A stretch of 9,758 nt of DNA from an uncultured Lachnospira sp. (GCA_910587485.1 CAJUKN010000039.1:1-9758), one strand, 5' to 3'. Shown: positions 1 through 7,868, counted from the first letter of the stretch. The notes: generated by a model not told the origin, from the letters alone. Made by a program: numbers and translations.

Positions 1-37
1 TCAGTTGTCAAAACCCAACTCTCAATCTATTTGATAT

Positions 38-54
38 GAATCCGAGAGGCTATA
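38..54. repeat. Left copy of 17-bp window-terminal inverted repeat (putative IS end)
   Basis: GAATCCGAGAGGCTATA here is the exact reverse complement of 9706-9722. The solute-binding lipoprotein gene runs from the interior into this sequence and meets a TAG at 50-52, well short of a full-length protein. Outside the 17 bp the two window ends are not alike (1-37 versus 9723-9758). That fits the left and right ends of one IS type, which share only their terminal inverted repeat. The TATA at the inner edge could belong to a target-site duplication. No transposase is visible, so the family cannot be named. Confidence 0.6.
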
Positions 55-730
55 AATCTGCATAGGCTTGCGCTAGGACAAAGTTCTCCAGCCACCAACG
101 ATTTGCTCCTATGGGCGTCTCAATTCCGTTTTCCTTAAATACTCTGCAACATTCTAAAAACTCCTCTGGTGTCTCTGGCAACTCTAATTGATATTGGTCA
201 AACATATCTTTATTGATAAATAAGCCATAGGCTACCACTTCTTGTGGAATTGCTACCAGTTTGCCATCAATCGTATTTGCCGTTTTAACAACATCACGCA
301 GATTTTTTACACATTCCAAATTTGATAAATCCATTAATTTTCCTTCTTCTCCCAGAAGTCGGATTGTATCTGGATTTAAGAGATAAAAATCATCCATATT
401 ATTGCGTACCCTATCAAGAGTAACCTCATCATATGTCTTATCTTGATAGTTCTCTGCGGTATAAGTAACATAATCAACTGTCACGCCCAATTTTTCCTCA
501 GCCATACGAATCGTCTTATCTGTAGCACTTCGCGCCATATTCTCTGCATTGGGGTCTGTTTTTTCCATTGGACTAAACATATTTACAATTTGCTCATTGT
601 CTTTTTTAGGGTTTGCTAGATTTAATATTGAGTCCTCATTACCTGAACACGCTGCCATCATAAATAATGTTACTCCTGTCATATATACTGCCATTATTCT
701 TTTTAAATGAATTTTTTTATTTTTTTTCAT
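50..730 (-). pseudogene. Extracellular solute-binding lipoprotein, 3'-truncated
   Basis: This is the N-terminal half of an ABC-type (family 1-like) solute-binding lipoprotein, which would sit on the outer face of the membrane and bind a sugar or other small solute. Residues 1-28 form a lipoprotein signal: a KKNKK basic start, a hydrophobic stretch, then lipobox MAAC with Cys28 as the lipidation site. The mature part contains features typical of the family, such as a DGKLVAIPQEV-like stretch (about residues 155-165) followed by GLFINKDMFDQY. Only 226 residues are present against roughly 400 in the family. The frame ends at TAG inside the 17-bp repeat shared with the other window end, so the loss is best explained by an IS insertion. 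The ATG start follows AAGGAG and AGGGGG stretches and overlaps the end of the upstream hybrid kinase gene by 14 bp, suggesting translational coupling. The protein may be a partner of that kinase, as an accessory solute sensor rather than a transporter part. The ligand cannot be told. Truncated, it is probably non-functional. Confidence 0.85.
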
Positions 731-3347
731 AGCCCCCTTTTTTCTCCTTATCCGCTTCTGCCATTTCTTTATAAATATATTGGTTTATCACTTTCTTTAA
801 TAATTCTATATCAATCGGTTTTGCTATATGAACATTCATTCCAGCATTTAATGCATCTTTTTCATCTTCCGCAAAAGCATTTGCGGTCATAGCAATAATA
901 GGAATTTTTCCCGCATCCTTGCGTGGCAATGCTCGAATTGCTCTTGTTGCATCATAACCATTCATAACAGGCATCTGGACATCCATCAAAATTGCATCAA
1001 ACTCTCCTTCTTTAGATGCCTTAAAGCGTTCTAGTGCTATCTGACCATTTTCGCAAATTTCACAGTTTGCACCTTCTGACAATAAAATTTCTTGTAGAAT
1101 TTCTGCATTAATCTCATTATCTTCTGCTGCAAGAAAATGTAATCCCTGCAAGCTGTGTTCTTGCTCCGACTCCTGATTCCAGCCATTTCCAGATTCTTCT
1201 GCCTGTATTTCTACGACCTTTTCTTTTAAAGCTGACACAAAAACTGGTTTTACAAGTTTTTTTGTATATCCAAACTCCAACACTTCCTTCATATCGTCTG
1301 CATCATGAACCGTCATAAACAATAGAAACGCTGATTCTGGCAAGGCTTTCCTTATCTTTTCTGCTATCTGAAAACTATCTTGCCCTAATGTATTCCAATC
1401 AAACAACACCATATGATAACTATCTTGTATAGTTTCAGCAGTCTTTATCATCAGCAACGCTTCCTCTGCCTCAAATGTGATATCCATTGAAATACCCATA
1501 TCTTCCATAAATGTTTGTATATTTTTGATTTCCTGCACATTTTCAACAACAGACAAAATGCGAGAAATTCCACTTTCTTTCCAAAACAATTGGTCAGCCT
1601 GACTTTCAGATATACGAAGTTCCAACTCTACACGAAACAAACTTCCTTTGTTGACCTCACTGAATACTTCAATGTTTCCACCCATCAACTCCACAATGTT
1701 TTTGGTAATTGCCATGCCAAGCCCAGTACCCTGTACTTTGTTTGTTGTGCTGTTTTCTGCTCTTGTAAAGACATCAAAAATTGTTTTTAAATATTCTGGC
1801 GTCATTCCATAACCATCATCTTCAACTTCGATTCGGATACACTCAAAATGACTGGAATAATGCTTTTGTCCAATCATACGAAACCATATATTTCCTCCCT
1901 CTGGTGTATATTTAACAGCATTAGAAAGAAGATTGATTAAAATCTGATTAATTCTTGTCTCATCACCTCTTAAATACTCATTCTTAATGTCTGTAACTTC
2001 CACATAAAATTTCTGTGATTTTGCATTTGCCATTGGTCGAATAATCGCATCTATGGAAGATACCAAATCATTTAAAGCAAACTCCTCCTCTGTAAGCACT
2101 ACCTTGCCGCTCTCTATCTTGGAAACCTCCAAAATATCATTAATTAGACTAATCAAATGCTGTCCAGAAGCTTTGATTTTTTTCGTATATTCCCGTACCT
2201 TATCCACATTTTCTGCGTCCTTGTCCAGCAGCGTAGTAAATCCAAGTACCGCGTTCATTGGTGTACGGATATCATGGGACATATTGGAAAGAAATGTTGT
2301 TTTAGCATTGCTTGCCAACTGCGCTGCATGTAAGGCTTCTTTTAACTGTTGATTATATTGTTCCCTCTCTGCTTCTCGCTCCCGCATAATCTTGCGCTGC
2401 TGTCTTTGATTAACATAATATATAAAACAACACAAGAAAAATGTGATGAGCATAATTGCCACAACAATATATATATGATTATTTACCGTTTTACCTTCCC
2501 GCTGAATAGCTTCCATTGGCACATAACCTGTCAGACAAATGGTACCATCATTTACCATCCAGATAAAATTTAAAGAACTTTTCCCCCTGATATCATGGTA
2601 AAACATAATATTACTTTTATCTTGCACACATTTTTCAATTTCTGCAAGAATCTCATTTTCATAAATATTATTTGCTCGGTAAAAATCTTCTAAATTGAGA
2701 TGTCCTGCACTTCGCTGTCCCATCCCTTTTGGTTTTAACACAAATCGTTCTGTTTTTACATCCATAATGTAAAGCAGAGCTTGTTTATTATAAAATCCAT
2801 CTGGGAGTAATTCATCAAAAGTATCATATGTATACTCTATATAAAGTGCGCCGATTCTCTGGTTATTTTTTATAACAGGACATTTCAATGTATATGCCCA
2901 TGTTCCCATATAATTCAGATATGAATTAGAAATTTCGATTTCGTCCATCATCTCACTTGTGGTAAATTGCATTCCTTCTTCTGAGAACGATTCTTCTGTA
3001 TTAGAAACTCCTTTCGTTTCTCCCGCACGAATCAGTGAAATCTTTACCATTGTTTGATTCTTCTGATAAGAACGGATATAATCCTCTACATTCTCTCTTG
3101 TGGCAATTTCCTCAGCTATAAGTTTCTGAAATTCTGCTTCTTTTTTACAAACGGATTCTATGATACATTTTATCAAATCCAGATTTTCATTGAGATTCTG
3201 AATTGCCGCTGTGGACATTTCTCTTGATACTTTTCGCGACACCGAAAATACAACACTGCCTAATATACAAAATATAAAGATAATCGAAAGAAGCAATATA
3301 ATTCTTTTATCTGTTCTATTTTTATTTTTTTTCTTCTTCATCTTCAT
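717..3347 (-). CDS. Hybrid sensor histidine kinase with two receiver domains
   Basis: This is a membrane hybrid histidine kinase of 876 residues. A first membrane helix lies at about residues 15-36. An extracytoplasmic sensor region of about 250 residues follows (about 40-288, Cache-like by position and size, not assigned to a family). A second helix spans about 291-311 and is followed by a short charged coiled coil to about 345, with no clear HAMP. The HisKA H-box is SNMSHDIRTP with His358. The ATPase domain has an N-box (NLLSNAVKY, about 472-480), a G1 box (DDGYGM, 510-515) and a G2 box (GTGLGM, 540-545). Receiver 1 (about 595-710) keeps Asp650 and Lys700 but lacks the usual acidic pair at its start, so it may be degenerate. 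Receiver 2 (about 735-855) has E742/D743, Asp789 in LMDVQMP, Thr821 and Lys843, all intact. No DNA-binding output domain is present. The start at 3347 is favoured because an in-frame TGA immediately precedes it; Met3 at 3341 is an alternative. The ribosome site is weak (GGTGA). A good promoter lies at 3395-3423. The gene overlaps the downstream lipoprotein gene by 14 bp. The signal sensed is unknown. Confidence 0.93.
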   Translation of the reverse strand: MKMKKKKNKNRTDKRIILLLSIIFIFCILGSVVFSVSRKVSREMSTAAIQNLNENLDLIKCIIESVCKKEAEFQKLIAEEIATRENVEDYIRSYQKNQTMVKISLIRAGETKGVSNTEESFSEEGMQFTTSEMMDEIEISNSYLNYMGTWAYTLKCPVIKNNQRIGALYIEYTYDTFDELLPDGFYNKQALLYIMDVKTERFVLKPKGMGQRSAGHLNLEDFYRANNIYENEILAEIEKCVQDKSNIMFYHDIRGKSSLNFIWMVNDGTICLTGYVPMEAIQREGKTVNNHIYIVVAIMLITFFLCCFIYYVNQRQQRKIMREREAEREQYNQQLKEALHAAQLASNAKTTFLSNMSHDIRTPMNAVLGFTTLLDKDAENVDKVREYTKKIKASGQHLISLINDILEVSKIESGKVVLTEEEFALNDLVSSIDAIIRPMANAKSQKFYVEVTDIKNEYLRGDETRINQILINLLSNAVKYTPEGGNIWFRMIGQKHYSSHFECIRIEVEDDGYGMTPEYLKTIFDVFTRAENSTTNKVQGTGLGMAITKNIVELMGGNIEVFSEVNKGSLFRVELELRISESQADQLFWKESGISRILSVVENVQEIKNIQTFMEDMGISMDITFEAEEALLMIKTAETIQDSYHMVLFDWNTLGQDSFQIAEKIRKALPESAFLLFMTVHDADDMKEVLEFGYTKKLVKPVFVSALKEKVVEIQAEESGNGWNQESEQEHSLQGLHFLAAEDNEINAEILQEILLSEGANCEICENGQIALERFKASKEGEFDAILMDVQMPVMNGYDATRAIRALPRKDAGKIPIIAMTANAFAEDEKDALNAGMNVHIAKPIDIELLKKVINQYIYKEMAEADKEKKGGYEKK

Positions 3348-3394
3348 TCACCAAATTTTTTCACTACTTCGTTTAAAATTGCCTGTAATTATAT

Positions 3395-3423
3395 ATAATA
3401 TGCGAATCTCCTTTAATTGTCAA
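3395..3423 (-). promoter_or_regulatory. Sigma-A-type promoter for the hybrid kinase gene
   Basis: On the minus strand a perfect -35 TTGACA (3418-3423) is followed, after exactly 17 bp, by TATTAT (3395-3400), a 5-of-6 match to the -10 consensus. Transcription would start near 3388 and give a leader of about 40 nt before the ATG at 3347. The AAAGGAGA at 3407-3414 lies inside the promoter spacer, so it is not the ribosome site. The promoter separates the kinase-lipoprotein unit from the upstream FlxA-like gene. Confidence 0.7.
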
Positions 3424-3567
3424 TAAAACGAATTTTGCTAACCAATATCATGTATTTTCACACCATTTGCTTAATCCTTTTAAATATTAATATTTTATCC
3501 GTCAACAATTTTTCTAATATATTTTGCAATAATAACATTATTCCCAAACTTATTTAAAACGAAACAA

Positions 3568-3666
3568 TTAAAAAACTATCGCATTAAGAAAAACTGTACA
3601 AGATATAATGATTTTAAGAATCAATATATATTATATCTTGTCTGCATTTTACTTGGTGCGATAGTT
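3568..3666 (-). terminator. Very long imperfect hairpin plus T-run: terminator or MITE-like element
   Basis: The outer arms AACTATCGCA (3574-3583) and TGCGATAGTT (3657-3666) are perfectly complementary. The inner arms ACAAGATATAAT (3598-3609) and ATTATATCTTGT (3630-3641) are too. The sequence between them is partly complementary, and a further TGATT/AATCA pairing lies in the loop. The result is one near-continuous stem about 36 bp long. On the minus strand the stem is followed by TTTTTT (3568-3573), and it begins about 36 bp after the FlxA-like stop codon. It therefore probably ends that transcript. It is far longer than an ordinary intrinsic terminator, so it may be a small inverted-repeat mobile element that took on this role. 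Confidence 0.65.
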
Positions 3667-3701
3667 CCTTTAAAATTTCCTATATTTCTTTATTATTTTT
3701 A

Positions 3702-4550
3702 TTACAAACGAACATCTATCGATGTATAAGACATTGACTGTGTTGCTGTCTGTAATGCTTCTACTGCAACAACTTCCACTGTAACAGGTTCTTTCGTTGC
3801 TGATACAGTCTCTCTATTATTTACATTTATGTTGCTTGTATCTGCTGTCTGTTTGGTTGCCTTATCTGCCATTTCTTTATTATCTGCTGCCTGCTGTGTC
3901 TTATCTGTTTTGTTCTTTTTATTTTCAGCAGTTTGTGTTGTTTCCTCTTCCTTTGCTGCTTCTTCCATAACTTTATTAGCATTGGCAAGAGTAGATATCT
4001 GTGAAGCTGTTGTTGCTTGAGCTTTTGACTGTACATCAGCCAATTCCTCCTCTTTCTTCTTGGTACTTACACCTCTACCTTGGTCCATTTTAATCTCTGA
4101 CTCCAAAACGCCTGCTTTTCCTTCCAACTGTGCTGCTACACTACCTTGCACCTTTGCCTGTTTCATAGAAGAATCTGCTGAAATCATCGCCTGTATACTT
4201 GACTGAGACAATCCATTTCCTTGCTTTGCTGATTTTTCAACTTTTTGACTACTGCCAAGCATATCCTCCATAGACGAACCTTTTGACTGTTGTTCTTTTC
4301 TTTGCTCAATCTGATGTTGTCTAAGCTGTTGATTTAATGTAGTAATCTCTTGCTGAATTTCTTGTCTTTTTTTCATTTTTTCCTCTAATGACATTTTTTC
4401 ATTAGAAGAAAGTTCCTGCAACTGCTTTTGTTTATTTGCTATCTGGTTCTGGATATTCTTGCTGACAGAATCGGTCTGCCTATTTATGTGTGAGCCTCCT
4501 GCCTGCATATTGCTGTTATTTGTACCTGTTGCACTACTAATTGTCATCAT
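3702..4550 (-). CDS. FlxA-like, Gln-rich coiled-coil protein
   Basis: This 282-residue hydrophilic protein has no signal peptide or membrane segment. Residues about 25-88 look like the FlxA-like family: a heptad-type run of Gln, Lys and Leu, the segment EKMSLEEKMKKRQEIQQEI, then LNQQLRQHQIEQRKEQQ. FlxA of E. coli is a flagellar-regulon protein of unknown function, and related proteins occur in motile Clostridia. The remainder is low-complexity and helical: a Ser/Gln-rich middle (about 110-200), a Lys/Glu/Thr-rich stretch (about 200-250) and a short hydrophobic C-terminal segment ending YTSIDVRL. The start is the first of two tandem ATG codons, with AAAGGAG nine bases upstream. The gene has its own long leader (4551-4741) containing a LytTR-type repeat pair, and it is followed by a long hairpin, so it probably forms a separate transcript controlled by the neighbouring two-component system. 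It is longer than typical FlxA. Role not known. Confidence 0.75.
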   Translation of the reverse strand: MMTISSATGTNNSNMQAGGSHINRQTDSVSKNIQNQIANKQKQLQELSSNEKMSLEEKMKKRQEIQQEITTLNQQLRQHQIEQRKEQQSKGSSMEDMLGSSQKVEKSAKQGNGLSQSSIQAMISADSSMKQAKVQGSVAAQLEGKAGVLESEIKMDQGRGVSTKKKEEELADVQSKAQATTASQISTLANANKVMEEAAKEEETTQTAENKKNKTDKTQQAADNKEMADKATKQTADTSNINVNNRETVSATKEPVTVEVVAVEALQTATQSMSYTSIDVRL

Positions 4551-4573
4551 CGTTTTGGTCTCCTTTCCTGTTA

Positions 4574-4661
4574 CTGTGTTATTTTTTACACAGCAGATAT
4601 ACTCTAAAGAGTAAATCCATCACATCCTTGTGTTAATTCATTGAACAAAATAGATTTGTTC
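4574..4661 (-). promoter_or_regulatory. Structured 5' leader of the FlxA-like gene
   Basis: Three separate inverted repeats lie in the leader on the minus strand. GAACAAA/TTTGTTC (4643-4649 and 4655-4661) has a 5-nt loop. The perfect palindrome TACTCTAAAGAGTA lies at 4600-4613. CTGTGT/ACACAG (4574-4579 and 4588-4593) lies just upstream of the ribosome site at about 4557-4566. They could be protein-binding sites or RNA stem-loops acting on translation. No known riboswitch class is recognised. Confidence 0.35.
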
Positions 4662-4663
4662 TT

Positions 4664-4733
4664 ATTATTTTTTCGGAATTTTATCTACAAGCTGAACCAA
4701 AATGTTGTAGAACGGCGTTTTTTTGTTGTAAAC
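4664..4733 (-). promoter_or_regulatory. LytTR-type direct-repeat operator and promoter of the FlxA-like gene
   Basis: On the minus strand GTTTACAAC (4725-4733) and TTCTACAAC (4704-4712) form two 9-bp direct repeats separated by exactly 12 bp, matching 7 of 9 bases. This spacing (21-bp period, both sites on one DNA face) is the established arrangement for AgrA/LytTR DNA-binding domains. Possible -10 boxes are AATAAT (4664-4669, 34 bp past the proximal repeat) or TAAAAT (4678-4683). The distal repeat begins 8 bp after the GHKL kinase stop codon. The match to the site before the response regulator gene is what makes this convincing. Confidence 0.7.
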
Positions 4734-4741
4734 CTAGCTGT

Positions 4742-6169
4742 CTATGTCTCTATCATCAATAAAATACTTAAACAAAATACATCATCTTTTAAATCAACAA
4801 CAATGTCTCCAAAATATTTTTGTGCAACCTTTTGTATATTAAGCAATCCATAACCATGATTTTGACCATAACTGTCTATTCTTTCTTTTGATGTCATTGG
4901 TAATCCGCTTTCTGTATTCCACTGCAAATTTCCTATAAAACTGTTGCTTATTTCTATTATATAAGCATTATTTCTGCGGTACGATATAATTGATATATAA
5001 GACATTTCTGTTTTTGGGGTATATTCTAACGCATTTTGTAGCGCATTATTTAAAATTACACTGATATCAAAAACATTCACATTAGAAGCTATAGGATAAT
5101 GAAAATCAATATCAAAACGGATTTTTTTCTTTTTTGCCTTACTTTGCATTTCCTGTAAAATTACATCGGTTATAGGGTTCCCACTGATAATATTACTAGA
5201 CACTTCAGAAAGCACGGCTTTCAACTCTGTACTATATGCAATAGCTTCCTTTTGCTTATTTGCAGCATAAAGTCTTTCTAATGTAATAATATGATTGGTC
5301 ATATCATGCCGAATACAACGAATCCCCTGATATAAGTTTTCTACTTGTTCAATATGCTGCCTAATACTATCCATTTGTGTAGCAAGCAATTCATTCTGCA
5401 ATTTTTCTTCCTGTCCTGCTTTGATGTCTTGATACAATACAATAACAACCACAATCATAACAATAGCTACTACATAATAAAGTAAGGACAAAATATCATA
5501 CATATCAGAATTTTTTTTAATTTCTGCTATATAAAAATTACGATAATACCATATAAGTTCATATCCTACTACCCCCATAAAAGAAGGTACAATCAATATA
5601 AATAATTCTTTTTTTGACATTTTAGCATACTTATACGCGTAATTTTTCAAGATACACTTTATTCCAATAACTGTAAACAAAAACTCCAATGCCAAATACA
5701 ATAAACATACCATGACATATAAAGCAAACGACATATCTGGATGCGTTCTCATGTAATTTGTATTTAACATAAAATCATATAAATTGTCATACAAAATTTC
5801 TGCCATCGCTGATGTAAACCAACGCAACGAAAAAAATGTTACCGTAATAAAAATTTTTTGCTCATAATTTCTTCGCTCTATCCAACACATCACAAGAAAG
5901 GCAGCAAAAACACCTATACTATATGCTATAAAAGTATTAAAATGTACTGGTATTTCATAAAGGATTAACATTGTCAAAGTATAAGTTATACCAACACAAA
6001 ATGTCCGTTTTTTGCTTTGTTTTTTACCTTTATATAAAGTACACAATAAAGGACACTCAAAGGAACTTTCTACAAATGGCTTTGCAAATTGATAAAAACA
6101 ATACCCCATAATAAAAAGTTCCCCTATAGGCACCATATAAGATATTATTGTCCAATGGATTTCATTCAA
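4742..6169 (-). CDS. GHKL-domain sensor histidine kinase (AgrC-like)
   Basis: This 475-residue sensor kinase is of the AgrC/CitA-like GHKL type. The N-terminal half has several hydrophobic segments (about 8-28, 57-75, 78-97, 105-122, 148-170, 187-207 and 228-247), giving a polytopic sensor like that of peptide-responsive kinases. A coiled coil (about 250-282) leads to the phosphorylated histidine in IRHDMTNHI (His288). The ATP-binding domain has an N-box ILNNALQNALEYTP (about 372-385) and a glycine box GYGLLNI (about 439-445). The gene overlaps the response regulator gene by 8 bp, a classic coupled pair. The assigned start is TTG at 6169, placed behind a GAAAGG-type ribosome site. ATG at codon 12 (6136) is possible but has a poor ribosome site and would trim the first helix. 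No AgrD-like peptide or AgrB processing gene is seen next to it, so the ligand is open. Confidence 0.92.
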   Translation of the reverse strand: MNEIHWTIISYMVPIGELFIMGYCFYQFAKPFVESSFECPLLCTLYKGKKQSKKRTFCVGITYTLTMLILYEIPVHFNTFIAYSIGVFAAFLVMCWIERRNYEQKIFITVTFFSLRWFTSAMAEILYDNLYDFMLNTNYMRTHPDMSFALYVMVCLLYLALEFLFTVIGIKCILKNYAYKYAKMSKKELFILIVPSFMGVVGYELIWYYRNFYIAEIKKNSDMYDILSLLYYVVAIVMIVVVIVLYQDIKAGQEEKLQNELLATQMDSIRQHIEQVENLYQGIRCIRHDMTNHIITLERLYAANKQKEAIAYSTELKAVLSEVSSNIISGNPITDVILQEMQSKAKKKKIRFDIDFHYPIASNVNVFDISVILNNALQNALEYTPKTEMSYISIISYRRNNAYIIEISNSFIGNLQWNTESGLPMTSKERIDSYGQNHGYGLLNIQKVAQKYFGDIVVDLKDDVFCLSILLMIET

Positions 6170-6896
6170 TGTTATTTTTTCTTTCCTTTCTCTGATTATA
6201 TCTCAAATACGCTTTCACAAATTCTTTGTAATTTTGCTTTGCCATAAGTGCCTGTCCTTTTTCTAAATAAATTGTTGTGGCATCATATTTTCTAATATAA
6301 TTAAAATTTACAAGATATGCTCTATGTGAACGATAAAAATCATCACCTGCCTTTGCTTCCAATTCTTTCATTTTTCCATAATATTCTACATCTATATCAA
6401 CAGTGTGCAAAATCACTTTTCGGTCAAATACTTCTGCATATATTATATCTTCCAAATGAACAGCAATATGCTTACCACCTGTAGTTACAATTAAACTGGG
6501 TACTTCTTTTTTGAAACTTTTAATTTCCTTATTTTTTCTATCTTCCAATTCTTTCACTGCATTTCTTAAAACATTATCAAATTTGGTATTATCAAAAGGT
6601 TTTACCAAATAATGAAATGCTCCTACATCAAACGCCTGAAAGACATATTCTTGAAAGGCGGTTATAAAAATAAGAATGGTTTTTTTATGATTTTTGCGAA
6701 ATTCTCTGGCTGTTTCCATTCCATTTTTACCTTCCATTTGAATATCCAATAATAAAATATCAGGATAACATTCTGACAAAAGCAATTCTTCTCCACACTG
6801 ATAACATTGCAAATTGGATTTTGGATATAATCTTCTGATTTTTTCTTCAAGCATATTTCTGATTTCTTGTTCATCTTCACATATTGCTATCTGCAT
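6162..6896 (-). CDS. LytTR-family response regulator (AgrA-like)
   Basis: This is a 244-residue DNA-binding response regulator. The receiver domain (about 1-118) has the acidic pair E7/D8, phosphoacceptor Asp51 in LLLDIQM, Thr79 and Lys99 in LVKPF, all intact. A linker leads to a LytTR domain (about 134-232), recognisable by the IIYAEVFDRKVILHT segment and the typical FYRSHRAYLVNFNYIRKY signature (187-204). LytTR proteins bind paired 9-bp direct repeats, and two such sites are present, upstream of this gene and of the FlxA-like gene. The ATG start at 6896 has a good AAGGAAG ribosome site. The gene overlaps its partner GHKL kinase by 8 bp, so the pair forms one operon. Autoregulation is likely from the repeat pair at 6965-6994. 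Confidence 0.95.
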   Translation of the reverse strand: MQIAICEDEQEIRNMLEEKIRRLYPKSNLQCYQCGEELLLSECYPDILLLDIQMEGKNGMETAREFRKNHKKTILIFITAFQEYVFQAFDVGAFHYLVKPFDNTKFDNVLRNAVKELEDRKNKEIKSFKKEVPSLIVTTGGKHIAVHLEDIIYAEVFDRKVILHTVDIDVEYYGKMKELEAKAGDDFYRSHRAYLVNFNYIRKYDATTIYLEKGQALMAKQNYKEFVKAYLRYNQRKERKNNIE

Positions 6897-6926
6897 AAAT
6901 TCACTTCCTTTATATTTCTTAATAAT

Positions 6927-6994
6927 ATTATATCGAAATATCCATCAAATTACGATAATCATATGTTGTAGAATAAACTTTTTTTGTTGTAGAA
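6927..6994 (-). promoter_or_regulatory. LytTR-type direct-repeat operator and promoter of the response regulator operon
   Basis: TTCTACAAC occurs twice as a perfect 9-bp direct repeat on the minus strand (6986-6994 and 6965-6973) with a 12-bp spacer. A perfect -10 TATAAT lies at 6927-6932, 32 bp past the proximal repeat. The matching -35 position (about 6950-6955, TCGTAA) is poor, as expected for a promoter needing an activator. The same repeat and spacing recur before the FlxA-like gene. Confidence 0.75.
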
Positions 6995-7064
6995 TATAAA
7001 ATAGGTTCACTAGCAACATGTCATCAATAAATTTTAACATCTACGAAAAAATAATAATTATCTT

Positions 7065-7868
7065 TTACATAACTTGATGTTTTTTTAATCCAAATCTTGC
7101 AAATGGAATCATAATTATGGTTAAAATTATATATAAGATTGCCCTTGCACTAAACGCATCTAAAACCAAACTGCCAAATTGATAGGAAATATATTTACCT
7201 ATTTCAGGCATAATAGCACGATAAGGCAATAAAAATAATATCAAGTTATATGTTCCTGTTGTTCCATTTGGTGTAAGAAACATTGGAATAAAAAGAACAG
7301 GCATTAGTACAATCAACACAAGATAAGGTGTTTTCATTTTTGATGACAAAAGAAGTGTTAAACTTATCATAGCAAACAGTATCAAATAAAGAATCCCAAT
7401 AGCTGCCAATGCAGCTTGCAAAAATGTAAACGAATAAGGTATTGTTATATTAGCAATTTGTACAGGAAGATTCTAGCCATCTGTACCAAACGCCATAAGC
7501 GGTAACCCACATGCTACAATAATATGAAGTGTAAATGCAAGAACAGCAAATTGATTTGTGTCCTCATCTGCCACCGCTCTATATGTATACTTCCTATTCT
7601 TAAGCCGCAATATCATTTCATCAATATCACTTATATTAAGATTCTTAAAATCCATTTCTAAAATTTTTGATATAAATAGCAACTCATCTTTTATCTCTCT
7701 CCTTTCTTCTCTATTTTTCTTTACTTTATTTCGCTCTTTCCAAGCACCATATAAATCAATAGAACCCTAAAATTCAATTTCATGTATCATATCTATAAAT
7801 GCTTTTTCAATATTTTATAATTTCTTATTTAATTCATCTTTCCATTTTTCTGCTTCATTGAAAGACAT
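7065..7868 (-). pseudogene. ABC-2 type permease remnant with three in-frame stops
   Basis: From ATG at 7868 (MSFNEAEKWKDELNKK...) one reading frame continues for 267 codons to TAA at 7065. It is interrupted by TAA at codon 18 (7815-7817), TAG at codon 34 (7767-7769) and TAG at codon 132 (7473-7475). The part from about codon 105 is a clear C-terminal fragment of an ABC-2 type permease: NQFAVLAFTLHIIV, then a region rich in membrane helices, LLPYRAIMPEIGKYISYQFG and the end FARFGLKKHQVM. The first about 100 codons are charged and helical and do not look like the permease, so the gene may be a fusion created by a deletion. All three stops are one C-to-T change away from a glutamine codon. No ATP-binding partner gene remains. 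The ATG overlaps the preceding ORF by 14 bp. In related bacteria such exporters can sit next to two-component genes, so this may be a lost partner of the LytTR system (inference). Confidence 0.75.

Noticed and set aside
3407..3414. AAAGGAGA as ribosome site for a longer hybrid kinase or a leader peptide
   Set aside because: It lies between the -35 and -10 boxes, upstream of the expected transcription start, and an in-frame TGA directly precedes the kinase ATG.
3829..4036. ORFs on both strands inside the FlxA-like gene
   Set aside because: They are frame shadows of the repetitive Gln/Lys/Ala codons of the real gene.
7065..7868. Alternative genetic code with TAA/TAG read as glutamine
   Set aside because: The adjacent intact GHKL kinase gene ends at TAG (4742-4744), and the hybrid kinase and FlxA-like genes end at TAA. 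CAA and CAG are used normally for Gln, so the stops indicate a pseudogene.
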